A stretch of DNA of 64,000 bases from Polytrichum commune (GCA_950295325.1 OX485805.1:30741501-30805500); one strand, 5' to 3'; numbered from the stretch's first letter, positions 23,660-36,075 are shown. Notes: generated from the sequence alone by a model not told the origin. Translations and numbers: made by a program.

Positions 23660-25500
23660 GCACATCAAATGCGGTATTCTACAAAATGAAACCATTTATA
23701 CAACTAATGCATTTTTACAACGCAACGTTATGCTAAAACTAAGACTTAACCCCTACTCACATGACACCATAACCTAAATTTCCCAAACAAGTTGAAATCA
23801 TTGGTTTCTCTTTTGTTTGAGCAAGTTAGAAAAATAATACAATTGCGTGACATTTAACGATGTAATCGTTGACATTTAGACTTTACCAATGATGCCAAGA
23901 ACTCACACAATATGCAATGAATAAAAAATATAACCCCCGTCCCCCAACATGAAATTCGGAAATTTAGGATATTTGAATGTGTTTGCTAAATGTATACCTT
24001 CCCCAAGAGCATTTTCTCAGGGTTTGGAATTGCATGATCCTTATGTCGAAATGCTAACATGCTCAAGTTTTTAGTAAATCCCTTACATACTCACTTGAAT
24101 GAATCACAGTCGCCAATAAACCATGGATCGTGATATATGTACTTCGAATGTGATATAAAAGTGAATCGGAGAACCACAACATCAAATGAAGCCCTTTGAC
24201 GCAATCATGTTGTTATTGAATGTTCCCTCCACGTATATTACATAATGGCGCAAGATAAAGTTCATGTTGTTTGTATGTGGAGGTAGCAGTGAACAACTAC
24301 GAATTTTTGTATTTAGGGTTTAGGGTTTAGGGTTTAGGAGTTAGGTTTATAACATATTAATCTATCCAATATTAACATATAACATTGACTTACTGGTGAG
24401 AATAGGTTTTTACTGGAAGGTAATAGAAAAGACGATCTTGATTATGTTTATTTGTTATTACGGACGTTTAAACGTGATATAGTGAATGGTCTTGTGTTTA
24501 TTCAAATAACATGAAATGTTGTGGATGTTATTAGGGGTAAGGGGTTCAACTTTGGATGTTTTGCTCACTTTAGGGAATCACATAGTCGCCAATAAACCAT
24601 GGTTCATGATGTATTTAATATATGGAATGTGATGCAAAAGTAAATAAGAGAAGCACAACATCAAATGAAGCCATTCACGCAATCATGTTCTTATTCATTG
24701 TTCCCTCCACATGTATTGGATAATGGAGAAAGATATAACAGATATTGTTTGCATAATATGAAGAAGAGTCTAATAGGAAGGTTATAGTAAATACAATCTT
24801 GATCATGTTAATATGTTATTTGGGACGTTTAAACATGATATACTAATTGGTTTTGTATTTTGTCAATACGTATTTCATGTTGTGAATGTTATAAGGGTTT
24901 AGGGTCCAACTTTGGATGTTTTGGTCACACACATTAGTAAACTTGAAGTGAACTTGAGGATGGATTGAAATAACATTAAAAGATTGAACCAAAAAGCGAC
25001 ATTGCTAGTTAGTATCCCCTTAACAACGTCCACATACGTTTATCATTGCCACACTTCCATGCGAGATAACAGAGCCGCAATGTTCTAGGGTTTAGGGTTT
25101 AGGGGAGACAAATAAATAATTTTATTCATCATGACAATGGCCTCAAGCCTTGGAAACTCTCTCATAATTGCAACCTCCAAATGGCCCCAACCCCACCTAA
25201 ATAGGTTTGCACTTGAAAGCATTGAATGGAGTTGTGGTTGGGTATACATATTGGTTAAAATATACCGTTGTGACACTTGAAAAAATTAATGTGGCCGCCA
25301 CCCTTCCTCCCAATGTCGTATGTCATATACACACAAAACCAAAAAAAGATTAAATATCATAGACTAAGACATATGACGGCTGGGGTATGAGAGGGGCATT
25401 GAAAGATGCGCATTTTCTACAATAAACAGAAAACGGGGAATTCTGTCAGGAGGTTTGAAATAAGAAGGCGGGAAAGGCATCCAATGAGGAAGTCGGGCAA
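23660..25500. other. Noncoding centre of TE1: tandem duplication and TTTAGGG runs
   Basis: There is no gene. Two diverged copies of about 330-470 bp lie in tandem (24105-24560 and 24573-24910), sharing cgccaataaaccatgg, acaacatcaaatgaagcc and ccaactttggatgttttg. Short TTTAGGG runs lie at about 24312-24340 and 25085-25105, resembling plant telomere repeat. They are too short to be a telomere. The region lies between the two divergent gene sets. Confidence 0.6.
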
Positions 25501-25514
25501 GTGGAGGTGGATAG

Positions 25515-25520
25515 TATAAA
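25515..25520 (+). promoter_or_regulatory. Candidate TATA box for the plus-strand gene set
   Basis: TATAAA in the context atagtataaagggg, followed by a pyrimidine-rich stretch (ttcttttttgctcttctccc) typical of a plant transcription start. The next features downstream are the palindrome array at 25791 and, beyond nested insertions, the DUF7869 gene. It would mirror the leader of the minus-strand gene. There is no transcript evidence. Confidence 0.35.
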
Positions 25521-25790
25521 GGGGCGCACCCCCCAAAAGTTGGTTCTTTTTTGCTCTTCTCCCACTCCTGAATTCGTAGAGAGAACTCTTAGTCGGAGCT
25601 GTACTTCGAGGTTCGTTCACGCTGTTGTTCATGAGGACCTATTCACAGCATGCAAGTCCGCAGTGAACTTTGCAATGAGATGAAATTCCACACACCTCTC
25701 AATATCCGCTGCATTATACGCCGCATTATACGCTGTATTATACGTCGGTCGACATTAGTGTTGGCGGGTTTCAGTTTGACCCTTGTGAGG

Positions 25791-26342
25791 TTTGGGTCGG
25801 TCGACCCAAACCCCTCCACTAGTGTGGGCGAGTTCTAGTCTGACCATTCTGAGGTTTGGGTCGATCGACCCAAACCCCTCCACTAGTGTGGGCGGGTTCT
25901 AGTCTCACCCTTGTGAGGTTTGGGTCGGTCGACCCAAACCCCTTCACTAGTGTTGGGGGGGGGGGTCTAGCCTGACCCTTGTGAGGTTTGGGTCGGTCGA
26001 CCCAAACCCCTTCACTAGTGTTGGGGGGGGGGTCTAGCCTGACCCTTGTGAGGTTTGGGTCGATCGACCCAAACCCCTTCACTAGTGTTGGGGGGGGGGT
26101 CTAGTCTGACCCTTGTGAGGTTTGGGTCGGTCGACCCAAACCCCTTCACTAGTGTTTGGGGGGGGGGTTCTAGTCTGACCCTTGTGAGGTTTGGGTCGGT
26201 CGACCCAAACCCCCTCACTAGTGTTGGGGGGGGGGGGTCTAGTCTGACCCTTCTGAGATTTGGGTCGGTCGACCCAAACCCCTACCCCACTATGGGCGTT
26301 TATCGTAAAACCTTTCAGAAGGTTTGGGTCGGTCGACCCAAA
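25791..26342. repeat. TE1 palindrome array (9 copies) with poly-G spacers
   Basis: Copies start at 25791, 25854, 25919, 25987, 26053, 26121, 26190, 26259 and 26323, with spacing of 63-69 bp. The spacers share cctt(c)actagtgttgg, then a G-run of 8-12 in five of them, then tctagtctgacccttgtgagg. The spacing drift is largely due to the changing G-run length. Nearly all cores are intact although the spacers vary. Confidence 0.95.
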
Positions 26343-26354
26343 CTTTTTCGCACA

Positions 26355-27590
26355 CACTACAAGGAGAACACGGAAAAATGACTGGGATTTCTGACTAAAT
26401 CCGGTAGTAAAGTAAACAGATGACTAACACCGTTTCTAGTCCGAAACTTGGTCATGTCGGACAAGTCGTTCTAGACAAAATGACTACAGTCATATCGGAC
26501 AGTTTTTGTTCCCAATGGAGCGTTCCCCATGAGGTTTTGGGACCTCGTTTTGGGCCGCCCCTCAACGCCCCGTCGTTTCTCACTATATCTAGTCATTAAT
26601 GTGTGACCATTTATAGTCATGTGTAGTAATGTCATTCCATTGGAATTAGTCATCACTACAAGACTGTAATTAATGATGTTTTGTATTTGTATGACTACAC
26701 GGTCAACTTTGGCATTGTTCATTTCTGATGTGCATTTGGTCATTAACTACTGGTTTTAGTCATATTGCAACAAAGAACAGTCACATTATACATGATTTCT
26801 TCGAAAATGTACATTCATTTGAAGCTTTATATTTTGAGAGGCTGGTTTATATTTTTTGTGCAATTGTATCTGTTTTCATTTAGGCCATTATATGTAGTCA
26901 TTATTTGTAGCCATTATGTGTAGTCATTTAGGTCATTATATGTAGTCATAATGTTCGTCAATAAGCTCAATGGTTATCAATATCATCGGATTAACTCTTT
27001 TGCTCCGTATATGTTGACTACACATTGTCATGATTGACAAACATTTTGCGCACCAACATATTGGAAAACGTAGTCATCATATTAGGACACCTTCCAACAT
27101 GTGACTAAACATAGTCAATATATTTCAATATTGCACTACAATACAAAATATTTGCTCATTTGCAATGAGTGCATATGGTCTTCGCATATGACTACAAATA
27201 GTGACATTTTGAAACAACATTGCGTTTTGCATTACAACTTTTCTTCTATAAGGAAACTAGGCGTAGTCATCGATTAGGATTACTTCACTACATCGCATGA
27301 CTACACATTGAGTTCCATGATGTGCTGTCATATAAACATTGCAAATAGGCATTGCATATCAATACACGACTGTTAATAGTGATTGTCATGACTTGGTAGA
27401 CTGTTCAAACTGAAACTGTTTCGTCGATATATTCATAAAAATCACTACAACAAATGACAAAGCATAGTCAATGCCTTGTCAAAAATCCATTGGGAGACAT
27501 TGCACATCTACAAAATAAAATCTCACACCTCTTTGCGGTTTCCTATTGCACACAACCACCCTATATCCAACATATATTTGGTATACGTAA
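26355..27590. mobile_element. Candidate CACTA terminus with subterminal motif cluster
   Basis: CACTACAAGGAGAACACGG starts at 26355 and resembles the common plant CACTA end CACTACAAGAAAA. The next 1.1 kb is crowded with gactac/gtagtcat motifs in both orientations, as expected for CACTA subterminal repeats. The minus-strand DUF8039-like gene begins just beyond. I could not find a matching inverted end to the right, so the element's extent is unknown. It may instead be an internal part of TE1. Confidence 0.4.
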
Positions 27591-29082
27591 CTACAGTTGC
27601 ACACATGCTGGGCGTAAGAACTCGGTGGGCCACATGATGAAGTTCCCCACAGCTTCCCCAATCTTCCGTATGGGTGGGTCATCCATTTCCACACTCGCAA
27701 AAAGTACATATTCATCGTCGATGCTTTTGTTTACCTCCACGGATACACACCCTTGGTAAATAGGAACTCCGTGCACCGTTCCTCCTTCAAGATTCATCAC
27801 CTTCCCGTGTGCAACTAATTTACCTTCCTCACCCACCCCATATCCCATAATCTCCACAACATCCGATACTGAGAATGTGTAGGACGATGCCTCGGTCTCT
27901 ATGACTGCCTGCACTTGTCAAGAGCACATGAATCAAAAACTTATGAATGCTACATGCATGAAGCCTATGGTTCAAAACGGAAAGTAATAGAGAAGGTCAA
28001 AGTTTGGTTAATATGCTTACATTTTTAGAGGTTCCTCCCTCATGTTGCCTACGGCTATCAACTGCCCCGGCCATTTTCCCAGTTCCTATATTTCCTTTCG
28101 GGGGTTTCTGTTGCGCAATCTTCGTCCGTGGCCTCTTCTGCTCCCCTGCAGCTGCCCTTAGTTTCGTTGGACTTACCTGACTTTCTCCTGCAATTTGGAG
28201 TTTCTCAACCTCCGAAATGCGGGCTCTCTTTCTTCGACCTTTTTGAAGCTCCTCCCGCAAAGATATTTTGTCCCCTTCTTTACCATCATCCTTCTCCTTT
28301 GTGGCTACTCCCTCGCTCTTCTTTTCAGGTTCGATTGTCGTTGTCACCCCATTCTGCAAGAATTTTTGTTCGCTCATTGTTATTTCATATAAATCGACCT
28401 TTGCCTCTAAGAATAAAAATCACTCATTTTTTCGGGTATACTTTGCATTTAGCTCCGTCAACATGACTACTACTAGTCATTACTTTCAGTGAGTGACTAA
28501 TGCTGGTCATTATATCTCCAATATGACTACTTGGAGTCCTTGCATTTTCGAACATGACTACAACTAGTGGAAACATTGCAGATCATCACTAATACTAGTT
28601 ATGATAATATCAAACATTACAACTGCAAGAGTATTAGTGGGTCCACGTTCTTAAGAAAACTTTCTCACGTTACTATCTCCTTGCAGTGCTCCAATGCTCG
28701 GGACCAAGGTTTCTGAGTTCTCAAATCCTCCTATCTTCTCTTGTGCGCTCTCCGTGTTATTGACACCTCCAGTATTCTCCGGCGCTGTGGATATGTCCTC
28801 CACCCCTTCAATGTCCTCCTTCACATTGTTCAAGCTCTCCACCCCTCCAATGTCCTCCCTCGCAATGTCCAAGGTCTCCACCCTTGCGATATTGTCAGAC
28901 ATGGTTTGTGTGCTTCCCACATTTCCGATTTTAAGAGCTGCCATGATAAGTTTGATACTCTCCTCCAGCCCTAACATCCGCTTGTGTAGGTCACGATTCT
29001 CACCTACGTTCGAGACTCGACTTGAAGGAGAGTCAAGGTCCAATCTAGATCCTCCTCGGGATCCAGAGGACATATGGCTCAT
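27591..29082 (-). CDS. DUF8039-like transposon gene (370 aa, 3 exons), promoter separated by an LTR element
   Basis: The exons are 29082-28674, 28406-28021 and 27908-27591, with matching phases (1, then 0) and GT-AG borders. Exon 1 has repeated ENxGGVxx-type acidic units. Exon 2 is Lys/Arg-rich, with a likely nuclear signal (EQKRPRTKIAQQK). Exon 3 has VAHGKVMNLEGGTVHGVPI and IGEAVGNFIMWP, which fits my recollection of the DUF8039 domain found in plant CACTA-type proteins. The ATG at 29082 sits within the 5-bp duplication of the LTR element (29083-36075), so the original leader is now at 36081 and beyond. The flanking LTR adds an in-frame upstream ATG at 29172. Function unknown. Confidence 0.55.
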
Positions 29083-30055
29083 TGTCGCAACCCTTGCTAG
29101 CCCCCCTTGACAATCTTGCCAATTTTCAATTCTAGCAAAGGTTACGAGTGCTAACCATTCGCATTCCGCCATGCTAATGATTAGCTCCTCCTACCCCGGA
29201 CCTTATAGTTCATAGGAGGGAACCAACCCTCCTACTTTGCTTTCGGGACTCACCCCTTAATTGGTAACCCATTCCTAGATGTGGACTTCCATCCATGGAA
29301 GTCCAATCCCATGTTGATCATCGCGTTGCCGGAGCAACACTACAACAACCCGAACCATACTAGGCAACTATGGCCTCACAATGGGCCAATGCCCATGGAG
29401 GCCTTGCCGTTCGGCCTCGGGTGGGTGAGGCCACACCACCTCACCCATATAAGCCTCTAGGACTTCACGCGGGGCCCCTACCCCACCGTCAACCAACCTC
29501 TTGTCTCTCTACCAAGAGTTGGGGCCAAGTGGACATTTTCCTTTAGCTGCTGGGCCTAGAACCCCCCAGCAGCTCCAGACCATCATAACTTCCTTGTATG
29601 ATGTCTGATCATAACAACCAACCACTCCATCTTCATCTACGCTTCACGTAGATGCCGATGGACTCCTCACTTGCCCCATTCGGGCAAGTCTTGAGGAAGT
29701 TATGCCTGTTTGAACCTTGGCAGTCCCGGGAATCACTCCCAGGCACTGCTGTACCAGGGCGCTGTCCCGGGACAGCGCCCCACTCAAATGGCCATAACTC
29801 CTAGCTCACACCTCCGATTGAGGTGTTCTTGAGCTTTCTAGAATCACAGCGCCATGAGCTACGCATAACTCATGGCCTTACCCTTGTGCCTCCTAGTCTT
29901 CGTGGGTGGGAGGCGTCCCCAACGCCCGGGGCCCTCACCCACACTAGGATCACTTGGGCCCTCTCACCAACGGCGCCACAAGTCCCGGGTGTCACTCCGG
30001 GGTCCCCCTTGTGCCCATGGTGTTTCGGGCACTCCTCATGGAGAGGTGCGCGACA
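29083..30055 (-). repeat. 3' LTR of the Ty3/Gypsy element
   Basis: A 973-bp copy at a constant 6,020-bp offset from the other LTR, with no indel or substitution that I could see. It abuts the ATG of the DUF8039-like gene, so any promoter in this LTR could now drive that gene. Confidence 0.95.
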
Positions 30056-30070
30056 CTCACCCCCACCAAA
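30056..30070 (-). promoter_or_regulatory. Polypurine tract
   Basis: On the minus strand TTTGGTGGGGGTGAG directly precedes the 3' LTR. This is the expected position for plus-strand DNA priming. Confidence 0.7.
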
Positions 30071-31331
30071 CGGAGTCGATGCCCTCATCGACTATTCTCG
30101 TAGTCGGCACACCAATTCTTAAGTTGCCATCCTCTATGGTGCGGCATTGTGTTTACCTTAGGGCGCGACCCCCACAATGCTTCTTCAAATTTGGCATAGT
30201 CCCAAAGGTGTCGTTCCTAGGTGGTCCGTTAGCGACCTTGGATCTCTCATCCAAGGACCTAACCTATACTAGACCCACCTACTTTGGGACTCACTTGGGT
30301 TGCCCCTCCTTTGGGGCCTCCCCCGTTAGGCTCCACTAGCCTAACGTGACACATCTAGGCGAGACCTCAACGCTTCCACTAAGTTGTCTCGGTTGCAACT
30401 CCAAGATGGCTTTCCATTGTTAAGCCACGCCTCGATCGCACGGGGGTGATGCCAAGTCCCGCCCGACTCGGTTCCCACTTTGCTCTTTCGAGACATGGGT
30501 TCATGACTCCCATGCGCCAACTCTCGTTAGCTCGCGGGTAGCACTTTTATGAGCACGCGCCATCACCTTGTCCCCGCCCGGACAAGCCCACAACTAAGAA
30601 GTTTCTTGGTTTTGTCCAAGGCCCCTCCAAGCCATGGCCCCCAATTACTCGGCTTACCCAACCTAGTTTGGCATGTCTATTCCCCCTCTTCCACTAACCA
30701 AGCACAAGTACAAGACTAGGACCTCATCTCATACTTTTCTCTTTGCACCACTAAAGTTTGGACTTTATTCCCTCAAGCCAAAGAACAAGTTCATGTTGTG
30801 GAGTAATTAACCTCGAAGCTAAGTGTGCTACTAGCGTCTCTCCCCCACTAAAGGAGATTGATGTCCTCATCAATGCCTATGCTTCATTTTATTGGAATCC
30901 TTAGCCTTAGTTTCTTCAAAGTGCTTCACCAATTCATTGGTGTTCACCATGTCTCTTGCCGCCACCCAAGTGGTTTCTTTCTCATGGTATCCTCACCATT
31001 TCACCAAGTACTCCTTTGTACATTTTCTTTCATTTTCACTTGGGCTTCCTACACTTGAGGATGCCCTCCTACCTCATGTTCCAAATGACCTCCACAAGGT
31101 CGGGACGTGGCTTAACCACTTGCTTGTGTTCGGGCCACAAGGTGTCGTCCTAAAATGACTTTCGTAATGAGACATGAAATGTCGGATGCACTTTGATCTC
31201 CGGCGGTAATTCCAACTTATACATGTCCTTGAACATTTGTTCCACAATGGAAAACGAAGCTCCAATTTTGGACATGAACTTTTGTAGTAAGGCCTTTGGG
31301 CAAGGTGAAGTTGTCCACATTCAACAACACC

Positions 31332-32287
31332 TTATTGGCCCACCTCATACTCCACTTCGCGTCTTCCGGCATTGATTTGCACTCCGTAGCACCTTCGGGC
31401 TTTCTCCACCAACAACTTGGTCATCTCCAAGACTTGTTTACCATCCTTGGCCAAGTCCTCACCATCTTGGTTGAACTCTAGTGTTGAATGTGCCCCCTCG
31501 AGAGCTAGGTTAATAGGTTGGAGCGCATCCACTCCATAAGCCACCACGAAAGACCACCCCTTGGTAGCCAAGTGCGTGGCTACATTGCAATTACACTCCG
31601 CTCGACCCACATAGTCCGCCCAATCTCCTTGGTCCGCCCCCACCAAGTTCCTCAAGTATTGCTTCAAGACTCCATTCACATGCTCCGCTTTCCCATTCAT
31701 TTGGGAATGTAAGACCGTGCTAAACCTTAGTTTCATTCCGACCTCCTTAGAGAAATGCATTGAAAATGCACTTGTGAACTTTGGATCTTGATCCCACACA
31801 ATCACTCTTGGCAACTCGTGGTGCCTCAACCATCCTTTGAGAAAAGGCTATGCGGTCTCCAACGCGGTGGCGGTTCCCACAATGGGCACCATGTGTGCCA
31901 ACTTGGCAAACCGCTCTACCATCAACAAGATGGCATCATACCCATGTGACTCCAGCAAACTTGTGATCAAGTCCATGCACATACTATGCCATGGCGCTGA
32001 CGGAATAGGCACGGTTGCAAGAAACCGCCTTGCTTTTAGTAAGAGGCTCGGTTCACTTGGCACTTTATTCACGCCTTCACAAAGTGGGTTATATCCTCCG
32101 TTATGCACCGCCAATGGTATCTCTTTGACACCATTCTATGGTGGTTTTCTTTTTCCCCTCTATGGCCGGCAATAGGACTATCACATTCCTCCTTCAAAAC
32201 CGATAGCCTCAACTTGCCTTGTGGCACATACACCCAACTTTGTTTGCACTTGAACAATCTGTCCACCAACTTAACCTCTTTGAGCAC
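31332..32287 (-). pseudogene. Integrase of the Ty3/Gypsy element
   Basis: A zinc-binding piece (32069-32287) is followed by the catalytic core in two frames. IPSAPWHSMCMDLITSLLES and VERFAKLAHMVP (31848-32114) carry the first Asp. VWDQDPKFTSAF and HSQMNGKAEHVNGVLKQYL (31332-31829) carry the second Asp and the Glu. These match the D,D-35-E layout of Gypsy integrases. A frameshift near 31840 separates the halves. Confidence 0.85.
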
Positions 32288-32549
32288 CTTGCTCTTGTGA
32301 AGCTCACCTAAAAGCTTTTGTGCTTTGGGGTAGTTAATTTACCCCTCCCGTATCTTGCATCACAAGTTTCCTTCGCCGGCACACATTAGCCACAAGGTTT
32401 GGATGGTTCTCATTGCTTGGAACTCTTCCCGTCTACTTAGCGCATCCGGCACCACATTTCCACGGTCCGGTTTGTGGATCAAATCCACCTTCATAAGCGC
32501 CAAACTATCATGCCTCCGCAATGACTTGGCGTTCACTTACGCTTGTATG

Positions 32550-33660
32550 TCAAAATACTTTTAGGACACATTGTCCATGTAGACCTTTGCTTTGTGCGAC
32601 CCCATATAATGTCGCCACATCTTCAAGCAATGCACTACGGCAAAGAAGTTCTTTGTCATGAGTTGGTTGTCTTCTTTGACAACCATCGAGCTTTATGCTC
32701 TCATATGCAATGGCCATCCATCTTACACATAATCCACCATTGGCAAAGGCACTCACCCCTGTATGCACCTCGAAAGGTTTGTCAAGCTCCGCGAACTTGA
32801 GCACGGGCGGCGAAAAGAACTTGGTGTTAAGCTCCCCAAAGACTCGTGGCAAGGCTCATCCCACTCTTGGGATAGCCATTTCTTCCACAAGTCGCACAAG
32901 GTGGGACAATCATCGAGCTTTATGCTCTCATATGCCATGGCCATCCATCTTGCCTCAACATCCGCCAATGGTAAAGTCACTCGCCCCCGTATGCACCTCA
33001 AAAGGTTTGTCAAACTCCGCGAACTTGAGCACGGGCGGCGAAGAGAACTTGCTCTTAAGCTTCTCAAAGACTTGGTGGCAAGGCTCATCCCACTCTTGGG
33101 ATAGCCATTTCTTTCACAAATCGCACAAGGTTTGACAACCTTTAAGCTTAATGCTCCCATATGCAATGGGCATCCATCTTGGATCAACATCCGCCAATGG
33201 TAAAGTTATCCGCCCCCGTATGCACCTCAAAAGGTTTGTCAAATTTCGCAAACTTGAGCACGGGCGGCGAAAAGAACTTGGTCTTAAGCTCCTTAAAGAC
33301 TTGGTGGCAAGGCTCATCCCACTTTTGGGATAGCCATTTCTTGCATAAGTTGGACAAGGTCGGACAACCATCGAGCTTCATGCTCTTATATGCAATGGCC
33401 ATCCATTTTGCCTCAACATCGCCAATGGTAAAATCACTCGCCCCCGTATGCACCTCAAAAGGTTTGTCAAAGTCCGCGACTTAAGCACGGGCGGCGAAGA
33501 GAACTTGTTTTTGAGCTCCCCAAAGGCTTGGTGACAAGGCCCATCCCACTCTTGGGATAGCCATTTTCCTCAATAAGTTGAATAAGGTCCTAGCAACCTT
33601 AGAAAACTCTCGAATGAAGTTGTGGTACTAATTGGCTAGGCCAACAAATGACCTAAGCCC
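32550..33660 (-). pseudogene. RT C-terminus and RNase H with internal tandem amplification
   Basis: The 3' part encodes the RT-RNase H link (LANYHNFIREFSKVA, near 33560-33630), then PPVLKFA..DKPFEVHTG and RRQPTHDKELL, typical of Gypsy RNase H. The segment encoding PPVLKFAKFDKPFEVHTG is repeated four times in tandem with a period of about 220-230 bp between about 32690 and 33500. No YxDD palm motif is visible upstream, so the polymerase core is lost. Confidence 0.75.
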
Positions 33661-33895
33661 TTTTGAATGAAGGGCCAATTCTCCTTTTGGATTGCCTTGA
33701 CATTCTTCATGTTCGTCCACCAACTTCCTTTGTCACCACATACCTCAAGAACTCGATCTCTCGTTGAGCAAAGTTCTTTTTCACTCCTTGGCGGTAATTT
33801 TTTTTTTTTTTTTTTTTTTGCGCAACACATTAGTGAATACATCTTTGTATCTCACCAACATCGCACCAATGTTGTTTGGGGGAGGCCCATCTTTC

Positions 33896-34288
33896 CTAGC
33901 CTCCCCATACGTTCATTGGAGTTGCTCCAATTGAACCACGACCATTATGTTTTTTATTTTTTTTAATTCGGTCCATTAAGACCAAATTCAACTTAGGTCC
34001 TCCTACCATAGGAGTCATTGTTAATTTGAACTTCAATTCTTTGCCATTATGACACATCATAATGCACGGCAAGCACACCGGCTTGCACCTCACATCTATC
34101 ATGTGAGTTTCAAAGAAGGCAGCCCTCACAATGACATGCATTTTATCTATTTCACTTGGTGTGAAATTTTGACAAAAATCCAATGTCCCACGTTGAAAGG
34201 TTACATGCATCGCGGCCTCCTTTGTCTCATGCGGATCGCCCTTTCCAAACCGCACCTTGGTGGGCTTGCCCGCTCTACCAATCGGCAA
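33896..34288 (-). pseudogene. Probable protease region of the Ty3/Gypsy element
   Basis: A 130-codon frame includes TLDFCQNFTPSEIDKMHVIV and AAFFETHMIDV, which resembles the C-terminal part of plant Gypsy aspartic proteases (the LxxFDVILGxxFL stretch). The catalytic DTG is not visible. The gag region between here and the LTR has no intact frame. A poly-T run lies at about 33799-33820. Confidence 0.45.
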
Positions 34289-35088
34289 GCCCCAACTCCC
34301 TTATGAGTTTTGGGCTTAAGAAGAAGTGGTAGCCTCTTTATCAATACATGAGACATTTCTCCCATTCATTTGAGCCTCAAGGTACAAAAGACTTGGCCTC
34401 GGCTTAAGGCTACTAGCCTTGGCCACAATGCCATCGTCTTACATTCGGTTCGCGGCACAAGTATTATTTGGCGGGGTACCTATCTCCCCTCAACGTCCAT
34501 TGTTGTAACGCACCGCCAAATTGCTTAATGGGATCATCGGCCTTGATGCTCATGGCAATTTTGATGATCCCCGCCACAACCTCAATAAACTTTTGGAAAT
34601 TTGAACTTGGTATTCACCACCCGCTTTTGAAACCCACCTAAAACGATGTATTTCTTAGAAAACTCGTTCATCTAAGATGTACAATTCATTTGGGTGTGAA
34701 ATGCGTGCATATACGCCTTAAGAGGCCCGAACACCTCATTTCCACCAAATTCACTCCAACATCAATACCTTCCAAGCATTTGGAATTGGAATTTCAATCC
34801 AACAATAATGCCCTCCAAGGTTTTGGGTGCTTTCGGTATTCTAGGCCCCAAATGTTTTTTGAGGTTTGCGGGAGTCCTTTTCAAAGCACTCCTCCATTTT
34901 CCTTACCAAATCCACCCTCATGCCCACCATTGTCATTAGAACCAATGGTATGGTCAAATTCCACTTGCACATGATCCTTGTTCCAATTTGAGCCTCACAA
35001 CCTTTTGGAAACCCCGGGCTCACCATCATAACCCGCATTTTTGATACCTATGTTTCCCTCAAAGTGTGAGCTCAAAACTTGGAACCCT

Positions 35089-35100
35089 GCTCTGATACCA
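35089..35100 (-). promoter_or_regulatory. Primer-binding site (initiator Met tRNA)
   Basis: TGGTATCAGAGC on the minus strand lies 2 nt after the 5' LTR. It is the standard plant primer-binding site complementary to the 3' end of initiator Met tRNA. Confidence 0.95.
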
Positions 35101-35102
35101 AG

Positions 35103-36075
35103 TGTCGCAACCCTTGCTAGCCCCCCTTGACAATCTTGCCAATTTTCAATTCTAGCAAAGGTTACGAGTGCTAACCATTCGCATTCCGCCATGCTAATGA
35201 TTAGCTCCTCCTACCCCGGACCTTATAGTTCATAGGAGGGAACCAACCCTCCTACTTTGCTTTCGGGACTCACCCCTTAATTGGTAACCCATTCCTAGAT
35301 GTGGACTTCCATCCATGGAAGTCCAATCCCATGTTGATCATCGCGTTGCCGGAGCAACACTACAACAACCCGAACCATACTAGGCAACTATGGCCTCACA
35401 ATGGGCCAATGCCCATGGAGGCCTTGCCGTTCGGCCTCGGGTGGGTGAGGCCACACCACCTCACCCATATAAGCCTCTAGGACTTCACGCGGGGCCCCTA
35501 CCCCACCGTCAACCAACCTCTTGTCTCTCTACCAAGAGTTGGGGCCAAGTGGACATTTTCCTTTAGCTGCTGGGCCTAGAACCCCCCAGCAGCTCCAGAC
35601 CATCATAACTTCCTTGTATGATGTCTGATCATAACAACCAACCACTCCATCTTCATCTACGCTTCACGTAGATGCCGATGGACTCCTCACTTGCCCCATT
35701 CGGGCAAGTCTTGAGGAAGTTATGCCTGTTTGAACCTTGGCAGTCCCGGGAATCACTCCCAGGCACTGCTGTACCAGGGCGCTGTCCCGGGACAGCGCCC
35801 CACTCAAATGGCCATAACTCCTAGCTCACACCTCCGATTGAGGTGTTCTTGAGCTTTCTAGAATCACAGCGCCATGAGCTACGCATAACTCATGGCCTTA
35901 CCCTTGTGCCTCCTAGTCTTCGTGGGTGGGAGGCGTCCCCAACGCCCGGGGCCCTCACCCACACTAGGATCACTTGGGCCCTCTCACCAACGGCGCCACA
36001 AGTCCCGGGTGTCACTCCGGGGTCCCCCTTGTGCCCATGGTGTTTCGGGCACTCCTCATGGAGAGGTGCGCGACA
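35103..36075 (-). repeat. 5' LTR of the Ty3/Gypsy element
   Basis: 973 bp, apparently identical to 29083-30055. TGTCGC...GCGACA ends are followed by CTCAT at 36076-36080. Confidence 0.95.

Larger units (their letters stand above)
29083..36075 (-). mobile_element. Ty3/Gypsy LTR retrotransposon, recent insertion, defective interior
   Basis: The LTRs are 35103-36075 (5' in element orientation) and 29083-30055 (3'), each 973 bp. They look identical and start TGTCGC and end GCGACA. The target duplication is CTCAT at 29078-29082 and 36076-36080. The primer-binding site and polypurine tract place transcription on the minus strand. Protease, RT C-terminus, RNase H and integrase order is that of Ty3/Gypsy. 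The reading frames are broken and most of the RT palm is missing, so the copy is not autonomous. Confidence 0.93.

Noticed and set aside
24312-24345. Telomere or chromosome end
   Set aside because: Only a few TTTAGGG units, with unrelated DNA on both sides; interstitial runs are common in plants.
29083-29172. N-terminal extension MAECEWLALVTF of the DUF8039-like gene
   Set aside because: This part is LTR sequence; the same peptide appears at the other LTR (34995-35192). The original start is the ATG at 29082.
33799-33820. Poly-T tract as a polyadenylation or retrotransposon tail
   Set aside because: It lies inside the Gypsy pol region between protease and RNase H; more likely a slippage run.
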